A stretch of DNA of 37,106 nt from Gammaproteobacteria bacterium (GCA_026195255.1 JAPHSS010000054.1:1-37106), one strand, 5' to 3'; shown: positions 16,245-25,313, counted from the first letter of the stretch. Translations and numbers: made by a program. Notes: a model not told the origin generated them from the sequence alone.

Positions 16245-17468
16245 GTGCAATTTGATAATACACTTTTGAAGTATCTTGTGCCCATCAGACAGTTACAAAC
16301 TGAGCATCGATTACAGATAGCTTCTCAGTCAAGGATGCTGGAGCTTAGCCCGGGTGATGAACTGTCAGCCAATGAAGAACATCGCTGGTTTGATTATTTG
16401 ATAAAAGGAAAACTGGACCTACTGGCACTGGACAGTGAGCCGGTTTTATTAAGTGCGCATGATGAACGAGCGTATCACCCGTTGTTCAAAGAAGGCGAAT
16501 ATAAAACGCGTCTGCTGGCACAAAGCACCTGCCTTATTGCGCGTTTCGAAAAGCAGCTTTTTCATACTTTTATTGATCAGGAATTAATTACAGGTGAAGA
16601 GCTGGAAACAGTTGAAATGAGTGAGATTGAAGGCAACCTGTTTAATGAAATAATGCATGCATATAATATGGGTAATTTAAAATTACCCAGCTTGCCTGAC
16701 ATAGCCGTGAAAGTTCAAAAGGCCTTGCAGAGTTCAAATGCAAGTGCAAATGACATGGCGCGTATTATTTCAGCTGACCCGGCAATGGTTACGCGTCTGA
16801 TTAACGCCGCAAATGGGCCACTAAATCGAGGTGTTGATCCGATAGCTAGTATACAGGCTGCGATTATTCGCCTGGGCATGCAGACAAGTAAAGAACTGGT
16901 AACCAGTTTTGCAATTAAACAGTTATTTAAAACTAAATCAAATATGCTTAATCAACGCATGCATGAACTTTATGATCACAGTGTTGATATAGCAGCAATC
17001 AGTTTTGCATTATCAAAACAAAGTGGAAAATTATCGCCTGATCATATGTTACTGGCAGGCCTGTTACATGAAATAGGTGTCATACCCATTTTAAGTTACA
17101 TTGAAGACACGGGTTTGATAGTAACTGACGAGGCTGAGCTGGATAACATAATTAAAAACCTGCGAGGTGCTGTTGGTAGCATGGTAATTCATCACTGGGG
17201 GTTGTCAGGTGATTTGCTTGCAGTGGTAGAAGAATTTGAAAACTGGCAACGTGATGAAGAAGGTGAAATCGATACCTGCGATATGATAATTATTGCGCAA
17301 ATCTATCGACGATTAAAACATCATCAAATAGAAGGTTTGCCGAGAATTGATCAGGTGCCCGCATTTAAAAAATTATATCCAGATAATCAGGATAAGAACT
17401 TTGCTCAAAAAGTTTTTCAACAGGCACATGATGAAATCGCAGCAGTTATGCAGTTGTTAAAGATGTGA
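16245..17468 (+). CDS. HDOD domain signalling protein with cNMP-binding-like N-terminus
   Basis: A 407-residue cytoplasmic protein. Residues about 10-115 resemble a degraded Crp-type cyclic-nucleotide-binding barrel (LSPGDELSANEEHRWFDYLIKGKLDLL). The HDOD domain spans about 143-340: LPSLPDIAVKVQKAL, ISADPAMVTRLINAANGP, and AIIRLGMQTSKELV, with LLAGLLHEIGVIPIL near 268. HDOD proteins are non-catalytic HD-fold scaffolds in signalling (chemotaxis, motility, c-di-GMP). The GTG start at 16245 follows the weak purine-rich aaagaaaga. The target is unknown. Confidence 0.88.
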   Translation: MQFDNTLLKYLVPIRQLQTEHRLQIASQSRMLELSPGDELSANEEHRWFDYLIKGKLDLLALDSEPVLLSAHDERAYHPLFKEGEYKTRLLAQSTCLIARFEKQLFHTFIDQELITGEELETVEMSEIEGNLFNEIMHAYNMGNLKLPSLPDIAVKVQKALQSSNASANDMARIISADPAMVTRLINAANGPLNRGVDPIASIQAAIIRLGMQTSKELVTSFAIKQLFKTKSNMLNQRMHELYDHSVDIAAISFALSKQSGKLSPDHMLLAGLLHEIGVIPILSYIEDTGLIVTDEAELDNIIKNLRGAVGSMVIHHWGLSGDLLAVVEEFENWQRDEEGEIDTCDMIIIAQIYRRLKHHQIEGLPRIDQVPAFKKLYPDNQDKNFAQKVFQQAHDEIAAVMQLLKM

Positions 17469-17485
17469 GGTTTACGCATCTGACG

Positions 17486-17664
17486 CCTGATTGACATACT
17501 CAGGTCTCCGCTTTTTGAGCCCTGTCACTGTGGTGATGCCATCAAGAGCTTTACAGAGTCGTTTAACTACACTGTCAGCTCCTGGTGGTATGGCTGGGCA
17601 GAGCGGCCCATGCCCATTGAAAGCGCACGGCGGTCTTTCCCCGAGGGAGATGTGCCTGAGCAGG
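17486..17664. repeat. Dispersed repeat, copy C (inverted relative to B, one end degraded)
   Basis: The right end (17635-17664) is intact: ctttccccgagggagatg then tgcctgagcagg. The centre, read on the minus strand, is gctgacagtgtagtta, as in copy B. The left end keeps cctgattgacata and ggtctc but has lost the tcggggaa part. It fills the spacer between the convergent HDOD and S24 genes. An open frame across it is an artefact of the repeat. Confidence 0.8.
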
Positions 17665-17668
17665 GTGA

Positions 17669-18130
17669 TTAAAAGCTGCGGATTACGCCTGATACGATAC
17701 CTAAAACCTGGACCTCTTCATTCTTTAAAATGATAGGTTCCATATCGGGGTTTGCGGGTTGTAAACGAATACCGTCGGCTTCTATGTAAAACTTTTTCAA
17801 TGTAACCTGTTCGTTATTAATTAATGCAACAACTGACTGGCCATTTTCGGCATTCATCTGTTTTTCAACAACAATGATATCGCCATCCTGAATATTGTCA
17901 TCAATCATAGAATGACCCTGCACCTTCAATGCATAGGTGTTTTTACGCACCATATTGGCAGGCACTTTTACCAGATCGTGGTTTTCAATTCGTTCTATAG
18001 GCTGGCCAGCTGTGATAGTGCCCAGTAAAGGGATTTCTACTAGATCAGAAGCAAGTGTTTCCATCTCATCAAGTTCAGAAACCCAGGTAGGGTGCTGGTG
18101 TTTTGGAATTAACATACTGACGTTATTCAT
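17669..18130 (-). CDS. Stand-alone S24 (LexA/UmuD-like) autoprotease domain protein
   Basis: A 153-residue protein made almost only of a LexA/UmuD C-terminal domain. The cleavage-site pair is A41-G42 in TITAGQPIE. The catalytic serine is S74 in QGHSMIDDNIQDGDII and the lysine is probably K112 in QVTLKKFY. The N-terminal 30 residues are too short for the LexA winged helix, so it should not bind DNA by itself. It is longer than UmuD (139) and no umuC lies beside it. It could be a UmuD-like polymerase subunit, a co-regulator, or a protease-only relic. It has a strong promoter with an overlapping palindrome, and repeats C and D stand on either side. Confidence 0.87.
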   Translation of the reverse strand: MNNVSMLIPKHQHPTWVSELDEMETLASDLVEIPLLGTITAGQPIERIENHDLVKVPANMVRKNTYALKVQGHSMIDDNIQDGDIIVVEKQMNAENGQSVVALINNEQVTLKKFYIEADGIRLQPANPDMEPIILKNEEVQVLGIVSGVIRSF

Positions 18131-18147
18131 TTTTATTTCTCAATTAA

Positions 18148-18188
18148 AGCTGTTTCTAGATAATAGGTATAAACAGCTTGTTTATCAA
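18148..18188 (-). promoter_or_regulatory. Sigma-70 promoter with overlapping operator-like palindrome
   Basis: On the minus strand TTGATA (18183-18188) and TATTAT (18160-18165) are separated by exactly 17 bp, a very good sigma-70 promoter for the S24 gene; the leader would be about 22 nt. The perfect inverted repeat agctgttt (18148-18155) and aaacagct (18171-18178) encloses the -10 box. The half-sites contain CTGT/ACAG like a LexA box, but the arm spacing is too wide for the E. coli operator. A repressor bound here would block the promoter. Confidence 0.65.
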
Positions 18189-18226
18189 GAAGATTGTTTC
18201 AACTAAGTTTTAACACTGGAGAAAAC

Positions 18227-18320
18227 CCTGTTCAGGCACATCTCCCTCGGGGAAAGGTCAGTGCTTTTCTGCCCTGTCCCCTTAATCCATACCATCAAGG
18301 GCTGAGCGGAGTAGAGTCTA
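18227..18320 (+). repeat. Dispersed repeat, copy D (single-ended form)
   Basis: The family end is intact at 18227-18256 (cctgttcaggcacatctccc, then tcggggaaag), followed by ccctgtccccttaatccataccatcaa. No facing right end was found, so the element is truncated or single-ended. It lies between DUF3549 and the S24 gene, 97 bp upstream of the S24 start, in the orientation opposite to the intact end of copy C. Confidence 0.75.
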
Positions 18321-18366
18321 GCTCTGTCAATCTTTCGTATATTTGATCGAAGAAAGACTAACCCGC

Positions 18367-19392
18367 CTAAGTAAAACTCTTAAAAAGTTCACCAATGGCT
18401 TTTGATAAAACTTCTGAGCGCTCGGCTGATTTAACCGCTTTTAAAATACTTTCCTGCATACCGGGTATATTTATTAAATCCACTATTACCAGATTAAAAA
18501 ATTCCTGACCTTCACTGCAACTGGCCAGTGCTTCAAGAAACAGGTTAATGGTGTTGGTATTTTTTAAACTGAGCCAGCAGCGCCCGGAGATAGAGGCTAA
18601 AACTTCAGGGTGTTTACCCGTTTCGCTCTCTAAAACGCTGTTTAATATCGGTTCTAATTGAGGCTGATCTTGTGTATTGGATAAAGCGCGAATCCCCAGC
18701 GAAATAAAATTAGCATCTGGTTTTTCATTATCAAGTTCACGGTTTATAACATTAACAATCGCCTGTGTAATATTGGCATCAATTTTTTCATGTTCAAGGC
18801 ATTGTGCTAAAGCTTCAAATGGTAATGCAGGAATTTTTTCGATTGCAGTGGCAATTAACTCAGCATTATTTTCTTCGTCCAGTCTTGTTGCAATATCCGC
18901 TATGCCCTGAAAACCAACAAATGACCATTGATCATAACCGGGTTTGCCAGCAAAATAATCTTTACTATGTTCATAATAACTTGATGCTGGCTGGTTTAAT
19001 AACTTTGCAGCTTTAGCATGGAAACTTGCCATGTGCTCCTGTTTTGGTTTGAAACCATAAGGGTTAGATTCATCCTGTTGAGGTGATTCTTCGCCTTCTT
19101 TATTGATCAGGCGCAGCACAAAATCATCTCGAATACCGGCTGTAAGTTTACCTGCGGCATCCAGCGGAAAACGTAAAAACCAGATGACCAGTTCTGATTT
19201 TTTATCTTCCGTCCATACCAGAAAACCTAACCAGGCCTGTTGTTGTAAAGGCAGCGGATAGGCTGTTTCTCCCTGTTCGAAACTGAGAAAGTCAGCTTGA
19301 TCTATTTCTTCAATCCGACGTCCCATATCAAATATTTTAAATTGTGTGCCAGCCTGATTTAGAAAATCAATTATGCCGTTTACCTGAGTCAT
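18367..19392 (-). CDS. DUF3549 family protein
   Basis: A 341-residue cytoplasmic protein. The N-terminal half matches DUF3549 as I know it: GIIDFLNQAGTQFKIFDMGRR, PLPLQQQAWLGFLVW, and VIWFLRFPLDAAGKL (about 5-85). The C-terminal half (about 165-341) is helical with repeat-like HEAT character. The function is unknown. Its start overlaps the rnd stop at 19392, so it is translationally coupled to ribonuclease D, which suggests RNA metabolism without proving it. Confidence 0.85.
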   Translation of the reverse strand: MTQVNGIIDFLNQAGTQFKIFDMGRRIEEIDQADFLSFEQGETAYPLPLQQQAWLGFLVWTEDKKSELVIWFLRFPLDAAGKLTAGIRDDFVLRLINKEGEESPQQDESNPYGFKPKQEHMASFHAKAAKLLNQPASSYYEHSKDYFAGKPGYDQWSFVGFQGIADIATRLDEENNAELIATAIEKIPALPFEALAQCLEHEKIDANITQAIVNVINRELDNEKPDANFISLGIRALSNTQDQPQLEPILNSVLESETGKHPEVLASISGRCWLSLKNTNTINLFLEALASCSEGQEFFNLVIVDLINIPGMQESILKAVKSAERSEVLSKAIGELFKSFT

Positions 19393-20549
19393 TATTTACC
19401 CTCTACCTGAAGCTGTAACTCACCGGAGACCAGTTGAAGGAAACTTTTTCCGTCTAAAAATTGTTCAATCACCTGACCCGCGTGTGTATAACGCCAGCCC
19501 TGCATTAATGGAATGTCAGTATTGCCCTGTAGTAAAGATTCCAGTGCTTTACGAGAAGCCAGGTTTAACGGGGTAATGCGGTGCTCGTGTGCTTTTAGTC
19601 TTAATAATGCCATGAGTGCATCAACTAAAGCTTCTTCGCGCATATTTAATTTGTGACGTTTTACCTGTTTAGGCCAGTGCTCCTTAGATATGCGAAGCGA
19701 ATTGTTCAAACGCTGTAATATTTGATCCGCATCTTCAGAACTTAGACGAGTTTTATTTAAAGTGCGTAATTTTTTAATTTTTTCAGCACTGTCTGGTTTT
19801 AAACGAGCGATATCTACTAAAGCATCATCGGGAATAATACGTCGTCTTGGCCTGTTGCGTTGTTGAGCCATCTCTTCACGCCATGCAGCAAGCGCCTGCA
19901 GAGTGGCAAGTTGTAAACCATGTAGTTTCTGGTTTCCTTTAACCTTTTTCCATATATTATTGGTGTCAACTTTATACTTTGCAGGCATACAAAGTTCAGA
20001 GAAATCACCCTGTAACCACTCAAGCCGGTTTAGTGATTTAAGTTGATCAACCATTTTAGGGTAGGCCTTTGCCAGATAATAAACATCGCTGGCGGCGTAG
20101 CGTATCTGATCTTTATTTAATGGTCGTTTTAACCAGTCGGTGCGTGACTGAGATTTATCAATATCTATATTTAATTCTTTATGAATTAACGCGGCGTAAC
20201 CTATCTGGTCACCGTAACCTAATAATCCTGCGGCTATCTGGGTATCAAATACAGGTGAGGGCAGTGTATTGAACTGATGATTGAAAATTTCCAGATCCTG
20301 ACCACAGGCATGTAAAACTTTAGTTATATTTGGATTGGTTAAAAGTGCCAGAAAAGGTGTGAAGTCTGTAATTGGCAAAGGGTCAATGCAGCAGGTATAT
20401 TCACCATCTGAAATCTGAATAAGAGCGAGTTCAGCGTAATAAGTGGTTTCGCGGTGGAATTCTGTGTCAATGCAAATTGTTTTACTCATGCGAATTGTGT
20501 CACAGGAAAGCGCCAGGGCTTCATTGGTATCAATATAAACTATATCCAT
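19392..20549 (-). CDS. rnd: Ribonuclease D
   Basis: A 385-residue 3'-5' exoribonuclease of the DEDD family that trims tRNA precursors. Exo I is CIDTEFHRE (about 26-34, acidic residues D28 and E30). Exo II is VLHACGQDLEIF (about 98-109) and Exo III is RYAASDVYYLAKAYP (about 170-184). An HRDC domain follows at about 205-290 (LATLQALAAWREEMAQQRNRPRRRIIPDDALVDIA). The length is typical (E. coli 375). It is the first gene of a two-gene unit with DUF3549 and is divergent from the diguanylate cyclase gene. Confidence 0.95.
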   Translation of the reverse strand: MDIVYIDTNEALALSCDTIRMSKTICIDTEFHRETTYYAELALIQISDGEYTCCIDPLPITDFTPFLALLTNPNITKVLHACGQDLEIFNHQFNTLPSPVFDTQIAAGLLGYGDQIGYAALIHKELNIDIDKSQSRTDWLKRPLNKDQIRYAASDVYYLAKAYPKMVDQLKSLNRLEWLQGDFSELCMPAKYKVDTNNIWKKVKGNQKLHGLQLATLQALAAWREEMAQQRNRPRRRIIPDDALVDIARLKPDSAEKIKKLRTLNKTRLSSEDADQILQRLNNSLRISKEHWPKQVKRHKLNMREEALVDALMALLRLKAHEHRITPLNLASRKALESLLQGNTDIPLMQGWRYTHAGQVIEQFLDGKSFLQLVSGELQLQVEGK

Positions 20550-20622
20550 GGATCGCTTACTTGTTAGTTAAAAACAGGCTATATTGTACATATAAATAAA
20601 ATAATAATTTAAAATTTTAATC

Positions 20623-21804
20623 ATGCAACTTCCAAAATTTATAAGTACTCGATCAACACTGTTCGGGTTTGCAGCTGTGATAGTGCTTTGTGCTGCAATT
20701 GTAGGCACATTGCTTATTCAGGTTGATACCTGGAGCAGAGCCGCATTTGACCTGGTAAAAAACAATACCGAGCAGGTGCGTCTGATTATGAGCATGCGCG
20801 ATACGGTGCAGAAACGAGAATTGTTGATTCAACGCATGATCAACATGAAAGAAATGTTTGATCGCGATGAAGAAGCTGTGAGTTTTCGTCAACTGGCGGC
20901 TGTTTATGCTGATGCACGTGACAAACTGTTACAGACAAAGGTTGATGATTTATTACTCGAAAATTTAAGTAAACTGGATGAGTCAGTTGCTTACGCCCAG
21001 CCATATCATGAAAATCTGGTAGAAGCTCTGGTCTTTGGCGGAATTAATGATGAAGATCTTAAAGTCATCATTAAGGATGGGCGTGTGGCCTCTGCCAGAG
21101 TTTTGTTTTTACTGGATCGTATTGTTGAAAGTCAGTTAGAAACCCATAATAGAGTTGAGGCTAAATATGAGCAGTCTCATCAAATAACATTAGTTGTCAT
21201 TGCTTTAATCTTTGCCGTAATCGGCATTATCATTACGCTTGCGGTGCGCACATCTGGTCGACAGTTTAGCCGTGTTTCCCGCATGCCGGTTATTGATGAT
21301 GTTACCGGTACCTATAATCGTCGCTATTTTGATATGGTGTTAGAAGAAGAGTGGAAACGCAGTATGCGTGAATACACACCGTTGAGTATATTGATGGTGG
21401 ATATTGATTACTTTAAGGCATATAACGACAATTTCGGGCACCAGGCAGGTGATGTATGTTTGTTTAGTGTTGGTAAGTTACTGTCTAGCCAGTTAAAACG
21501 CAGCGCAGATTTTACCGCACGTTATGGTGGTGATGAGTTTGCCATTGTTTTACCAAACACCAGTGTTGAGCATGCACGTTTATTAGCTGAACGATTAAAA
21601 CGTTCGGTAGAAGAGGCCAGAATAAAGGCCGCTAAAGAAGATGTAAGCCCCTGGGTAACTGTTAGCATTGGCCTGGCAACCACAACAGCAGAGTTTGATC
21701 AGTCAAGCACAACACTGGTTAAGGCCGCTGAAGGCTGCCTTCAGGAAAGCAAACGCGCAGGGCGTAACCGGGTAACAGATAAAATGATGGACGATTTAAA
21801 TTAA
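20623..21804 (+). CDS. Membrane-bound diguanylate cyclase
   Basis: A 393-residue inner-membrane sensor. Membrane helices at about 12-33 and 188-208 enclose a periplasmic helical domain (about 35-185), probably a four-helix-bundle sensor. The GGDEF domain (about 225-390) has an intact catalytic motif GGDEF at 302-306. It also has an RxxD inhibitory site, R293 to D296, five residues upstream, so c-di-GMP feedback is expected. DDVTGTYNRRYFD starts the domain. It should make c-di-GMP from two GTP. The signal is unknown. The HDOD gene at 16245 is a signalling gene nearby but not in the same operon. Confidence 0.95.
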   Translation: MQLPKFISTRSTLFGFAAVIVLCAAIVGTLLIQVDTWSRAAFDLVKNNTEQVRLIMSMRDTVQKRELLIQRMINMKEMFDRDEEAVSFRQLAAVYADARDKLLQTKVDDLLLENLSKLDESVAYAQPYHENLVEALVFGGINDEDLKVIIKDGRVASARVLFLLDRIVESQLETHNRVEAKYEQSHQITLVVIALIFAVIGIIITLAVRTSGRQFSRVSRMPVIDDVTGTYNRRYFDMVLEEEWKRSMREYTPLSILMVDIDYFKAYNDNFGHQAGDVCLFSVGKLLSSQLKRSADFTARYGGDEFAIVLPNTSVEHARLLAERLKRSVEEARIKAAKEDVSPWVTVSIGLATTTAEFDQSSTTLVKAAEGCLQESKRAGRNRVTDKMMDDLN

Positions 21805-21843
21805 TTTTTCATTGTCGCTGTTTATGTAACAACGAGATTATTT

Positions 21844-22236
21844 TTACTTGCTACTTTTTGGCTCAAGTAGTTCAATTTGATAACCGTCCGGGTCTTCAAC
21901 AAAAGCAATAATAGTTGTTCCCGCATTCATTGGTCCCGCTTCACGAAGTATTTTCCCACCCTGTTTTTTTATGTTTTCAACTGCCGCATATACATCGTCC
22001 ACTTCCAGCGCAATATGCCCATAACCGGTTCCCAGGTCATAACTGTCGGTATCCCAGTTATGAGTTAACTCTAATGCTGAATTGCTGGCTTCATCACCAT
22101 AACCTAGAAATGCCAGTGTAAACCTGCCTTCCGGGTAGTCTTTTTGACGGAGTAATTGCATATTAAAAATCTCAGTATAAAATTTAACTGATTTTTCTAA
22201 ATTTCCTACACGAAGCATAGTGTGTAAAATACGCAT
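21844..22236 (-). CDS. gloA: Lactoylglutathione lyase (glyoxalase I)
   Basis: A 130-residue metalloenzyme converting the methylglyoxal-glutathione hemithioacetal to S-lactoylglutathione. All four metal ligands are in place: H5, E56, H74 and E122. The signatures LRVGNLEKSVKFYTEIFNM and FVEDPDGYQIELLE flank the fold. The short form without the extra loops corresponds to the Ni/Co-type bacterial GloA. The gene is divergent from the unknown gene at 22310 and convergent with the diguanylate cyclase gene. Confidence 0.96.
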   Translation of the reverse strand: MRILHTMLRVGNLEKSVKFYTEIFNMQLLRQKDYPEGRFTLAFLGYGDEASNSALELTHNWDTDSYDLGTGYGHIALEVDDVYAAVENIKKQGGKILREAGPMNAGTTIIAFVEDPDGYQIELLEPKSSK

Positions 22237-22309
22237 TAAGGCACCTCTTTATAAAGCCAGATTTTTCGTGGCATTAGTATATCGCAATCTATATCAGGAT
22301 GAGCAGGTA

Positions 22310-23044
22310 ATGTTAAATTTAGATATTAATGATTTAAGTAGCGAATATGAAGTAATTGTAGAGGCCTTAATATTAAGTCTTAAATCTTCTGCAACACCTG
22401 AATCAGATCAGGTATTAAAAATGATTGAGGCATTACGTCAGAATATACAAATCATCTCGCGACTTTCATCAGGTGTCGATAATAAAAATAAGCCAGATAT
22501 TGAGGATGATGAGGTAACAAAAACAGGAAATTATGCATTAAATCTGCTTGATGAAATTTCTGTTAGTTGTGCCTCTAGAGGCATGCAGGATCAGATGCTT
22601 GCTTTGCATCGTTTATCATTGCCGATTGTTTACTGGTTAAAAAGTCATAACGGAAAGCTTATAAAACTCGATATTGTTGTTAATGCCATTGCCAGTTATG
22701 CAAATACAATAAAAGATAATAAACAGCTCGAAGTTTTATGTGCTGTTATTGAAAATACAATTGATGTAACTGATGAGTCAATTAAAAAAGATGTCGAGGC
22801 AACAAATCCAATGCGTCCCTGGCGCATACTGAATCTTAACTGGGGCATAGTTGCTACGCGCACCCATAATCCGCAAATTATGCAGCATGTTTTTGATCAG
22901 TTAATAAAAAATATACCTGATGATAGTCAGCAGTTTTTCAATGAAGGTATGCAGCAAATGGATTTAGTGGCTTATCCTGATGCGGTGCGTGAAATCATGC
23001 AAAAGTATGCGGGTGGTTTTGGTGTGCACGGTGTGCGACATTAA
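22310..23044 (+). CDS. Hypothetical helical protein
   Basis: I do not recognise this protein. From the ATG at 22310 (after gcaggta) it has 244 residues. An open frame extends back to 22220 but would overlap gloA and lacks a ribosome site. The product is soluble, mostly helical and acidic in the first third, with NPMRPWRILNLNWG (about 163-176) and a C-terminus ending in GGFGVHGVRH. No catalytic motif, signal or membrane segment is visible. It is convergent with prc. Confidence 0.7.
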   Translation: MLNLDINDLSSEYEVIVEALILSLKSSATPESDQVLKMIEALRQNIQIISRLSSGVDNKNKPDIEDDEVTKTGNYALNLLDEISVSCASRGMQDQMLALHRLSLPIVYWLKSHNGKLIKLDIVVNAIASYANTIKDNKQLEVLCAVIENTIDVTDESIKKDVEATNPMRPWRILNLNWGIVATRTHNPQIMQHVFDQLIKNIPDDSQQFFNEGMQQMDLVAYPDAVREIMQKYAGGFGVHGVRH

Positions 23045-23108
23045 TTAATGCGAGCTTAAAATAAAGAAATATTTTTGAAAGATTAACTTATATGCAGGAA
23101 ATATCAAA

Positions 23109-23142
23109 CAGCTCGGCAGCAAATTAAGAAGCCGCCGAGCTG
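23109..23142. terminator. Inverted repeat between convergent genes
   Basis: cagctcggcagc (23109-23120) pairs with gccgccgagctg (23131-23142) with one A-C mismatch and a 10-nt loop. It lies between the convergent stops of the unknown gene and prc and could end both. The flanking T-runs are short on both strands, so it is only a moderate terminator. Confidence 0.55.
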
Positions 23143-23177
23143 AATGTAAAATAACTAAAAAATACTTACCAGTAAAC

Positions 23178-25313
23178 CTAAAGCTGATTAGCGATAGAGT
23201 GGTGATTCATATTAAGAAAATCAACCAGTATATTGCCCGTTTCAGTTAACAAAGGTGTCGGGCCTTCTTTCTTTTTGAATTCGTCTTCAGTGTCAACTGC
23301 TTCGTCGTCATCGTTAATTTTATTATCGAGTTCTTCAAGGCTGGTGATTAATTTCATGCCCAAAGCCTTGCGTCGATCATTTTCCAGTTTTATCTGAATG
23401 TCTTCCAGCTCTTTTTTCTCCTGACGACGAACCTTTTCATTAAGTGAAATTTCTTTTTGCTGGCGACGTTTCTCAATCAATTTATTAGTTTCGGTTAAAT
23501 GTATAAAATCAGGGTCTTTACCGATTCGATTATTATGTAACTCTTCTAATTTAGGTATTTTTAAAGAAAAGTTTTCATAGGTATTAAAAGGTGCCGCTTT
23601 AATTTTATCCCACGGAAGCGCTGCTTCTAATGAGCTTTCACCTACCTCTGTTACGTTATAAATAGAGGGCAGTGATATATCTGGAATGACGCCACGATTC
23701 TGCGTGCTGCCGCCGGTTATGCGGTAAAACTTTTGCTGCGTCAGTGTTATCTGGCCACTTGATAAGGGTAACATAGCCTGTACTGTGCCCTTACCGTAAG
23801 TTTGCGTACCGACAATGATGCCGCGGTGATAATCTTGAATGGCACCGGCAAAAATTTCTGATGCCGAGGCGCTGATTCGATTAACTAAAACAGCCAGCGG
23901 GCCGCTATAACTAACCTTCTCATCTTTATCGTTTGATATATAAACGCGACCGCTAGTGTCTTTTACCTGAACCGTTGGGCCAGACTTTATAAATAAACCT
24001 ATTAAGGTGTTTACTTCATGTAAAGATCCACCACCGTTATCACGTAAATCAACAATTATGCCATCTACCTTGTCGGCTTTAAGTTCATTTAATAATTTTT
24101 TTACATCACGTGTTGTGCTTTTGTAATTAGGTTCACCCTTATTGGCGGCTTCAAAATCAATATAAAACTTGGGTATATCAATAACACCTAAACGGTATTT
24201 TTTACCGTAATTTTCATATTCGATAATTTTTTTACTGGCATCCTGTTCGTCCAGGCTTACCTTGTCACGTGTAATAGAAATAACTTGTGTTTTTGATGTA
24301 TCAACCGCATTTGCTTTTAAAATAGATAAACGCACAACCGTGTCTTTTTCGCCACGAATCAAATCGACAACATCATCCAGTCGCCAGCCGATTACATCAA
24401 CTATCTCGCCGTCCGGGCCCTGGCCAACACCGGTTATTCTGTCGTTGGCTTTTAATTCACCCGCTTTATCAGCCGGGCCTGCTGGAATGAGCCGAGTTAC
24501 TTTGGTGTAGTCATCATCAGATTGCAGCATGGCACCTATGCCCTGCAGAGAAAGGCGCATGCGAATATTGAAGTTTTCTGTGCCGCGAGGTGAAAAGTAT
24601 TGAGTGTGAGGGTCGTAACTCAAGGTTAATGCATTCATATAAATTCGATATGCATCTTCAGAATCATTTTGCTGTATACGTTTTAACTGACTGCTGTAAC
24701 GCTTAGTTAAAAGCTCAGTTATTTTGTCGTTTTCTTTGCCCGAAAGTCTTAGGTTTAATGCGCTATTAATTAAGCGTTTATGCCAGAGTTTATCAAGTTC
24801 TTTGGTGTTTTGCGGCCAGGCATGATTTTCACGGTCGATATGAATCGTATCGTTACTGTTAAAGTCAAGTTTGTCAGTGCCCTGTTTGATTGTCGTCAAA
24901 AGATATTGCAGACGTTCAGCTACACGCTGTTGGTAACGATTAAAAATGACAAAAGCCGGGTCTACTTTACGGGCACGGAAGGCATCATCCAGGCGATAGC
25001 GATATTTTTCAAACTCATCAATATCGGCCTGTATAAAATAACTACGATTGCCATCTAGTTCTTTAATAAATCGATTGAAAACGGTTGAAGAAAGGTTATT
25101 ATCGAGACGAATTTGAGTTCGTTGGTAATGCTGCTGGGCCAGGCGGTTAACAATTTCAGCTGTTGTGCGATTATGCTGGTCGAGTGGCTGCAGAGGCTCA
25201 AGCGAGGCAGCGGTTTTGGCGCTGGCTGCTGATAAACCTAGAATAAATAACAGGCCGCTAACCTGAAGTGGTGCCTTAATAAGGGCTTTAATAGAAAAAG
25301 TCATATAAATCAA
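23178..25313 (-). CDS. prc: Carboxy-terminal processing protease (Tsp/Prc)
   Basis: A 711-residue periplasmic serine protease of family S41A that degrades SsrA-tagged and other proteins with nonpolar C-termini and trims envelope enzymes. The signal peptide is about residues 8-32. The N-terminal helical domain (about 40-240) includes LSYDPHTQYFSP. The PDZ domain spans about 250-335 (GIGAMLQ, IPAGPADKAG). The catalytic dyad is probably S483 in SASASE and K508 in YGKGTVQ. A C-terminal DUF3340-type helical part ends in a charged tail (EEAVDTEDEFKKKEG). Starts at 25313 and 25304 are both possible. The length is near E. coli Prc (682). Confidence 0.95.
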   Translation of the reverse strand: MIYMTFSIKALIKAPLQVSGLLFILGLSAASAKTAASLEPLQPLDQHNRTTAEIVNRLAQQHYQRTQIRLDNNLSSTVFNRFIKELDGNRSYFIQADIDEFEKYRYRLDDAFRARKVDPAFVIFNRYQQRVAERLQYLLTTIKQGTDKLDFNSNDTIHIDRENHAWPQNTKELDKLWHKRLINSALNLRLSGKENDKITELLTKRYSSQLKRIQQNDSEDAYRIYMNALTLSYDPHTQYFSPRGTENFNIRMRLSLQGIGAMLQSDDDYTKVTRLIPAGPADKAGELKANDRITGVGQGPDGEIVDVIGWRLDDVVDLIRGEKDTVVRLSILKANAVDTSKTQVISITRDKVSLDEQDASKKIIEYENYGKKYRLGVIDIPKFYIDFEAANKGEPNYKSTTRDVKKLLNELKADKVDGIIVDLRDNGGGSLHEVNTLIGLFIKSGPTVQVKDTSGRVYISNDKDEKVSYSGPLAVLVNRISASASEIFAGAIQDYHRGIIVGTQTYGKGTVQAMLPLSSGQITLTQQKFYRITGGSTQNRGVIPDISLPSIYNVTEVGESSLEAALPWDKIKAAPFNTYENFSLKIPKLEELHNNRIGKDPDFIHLTETNKLIEKRRQQKEISLNEKVRRQEKKELEDIQIKLENDRRKALGMKLITSLEELDNKINDDDEAVDTEDEFKKKEGPTPLLTETGNILVDFLNMNHHSIANQL

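Noticed and set aside
17491-17733. Plus-strand open frame of 80 codons
   Set aside because: It lies in repeat copy C and runs antisense into the S24 gene; no ribosome site.
18148-18178. Canonical E. coli-type LexA box upstream of the S24 gene
   Set aside because: CTGT and ACAG are present but separated by 19 bp instead of 8; kept only as an operator-like palindrome.
22220-22309. N-terminal extension of the gene at 22310
   Set aside because: It would overlap the gloA start and has no ribosome site; the ATG at 22310 has gcaggta upstream.
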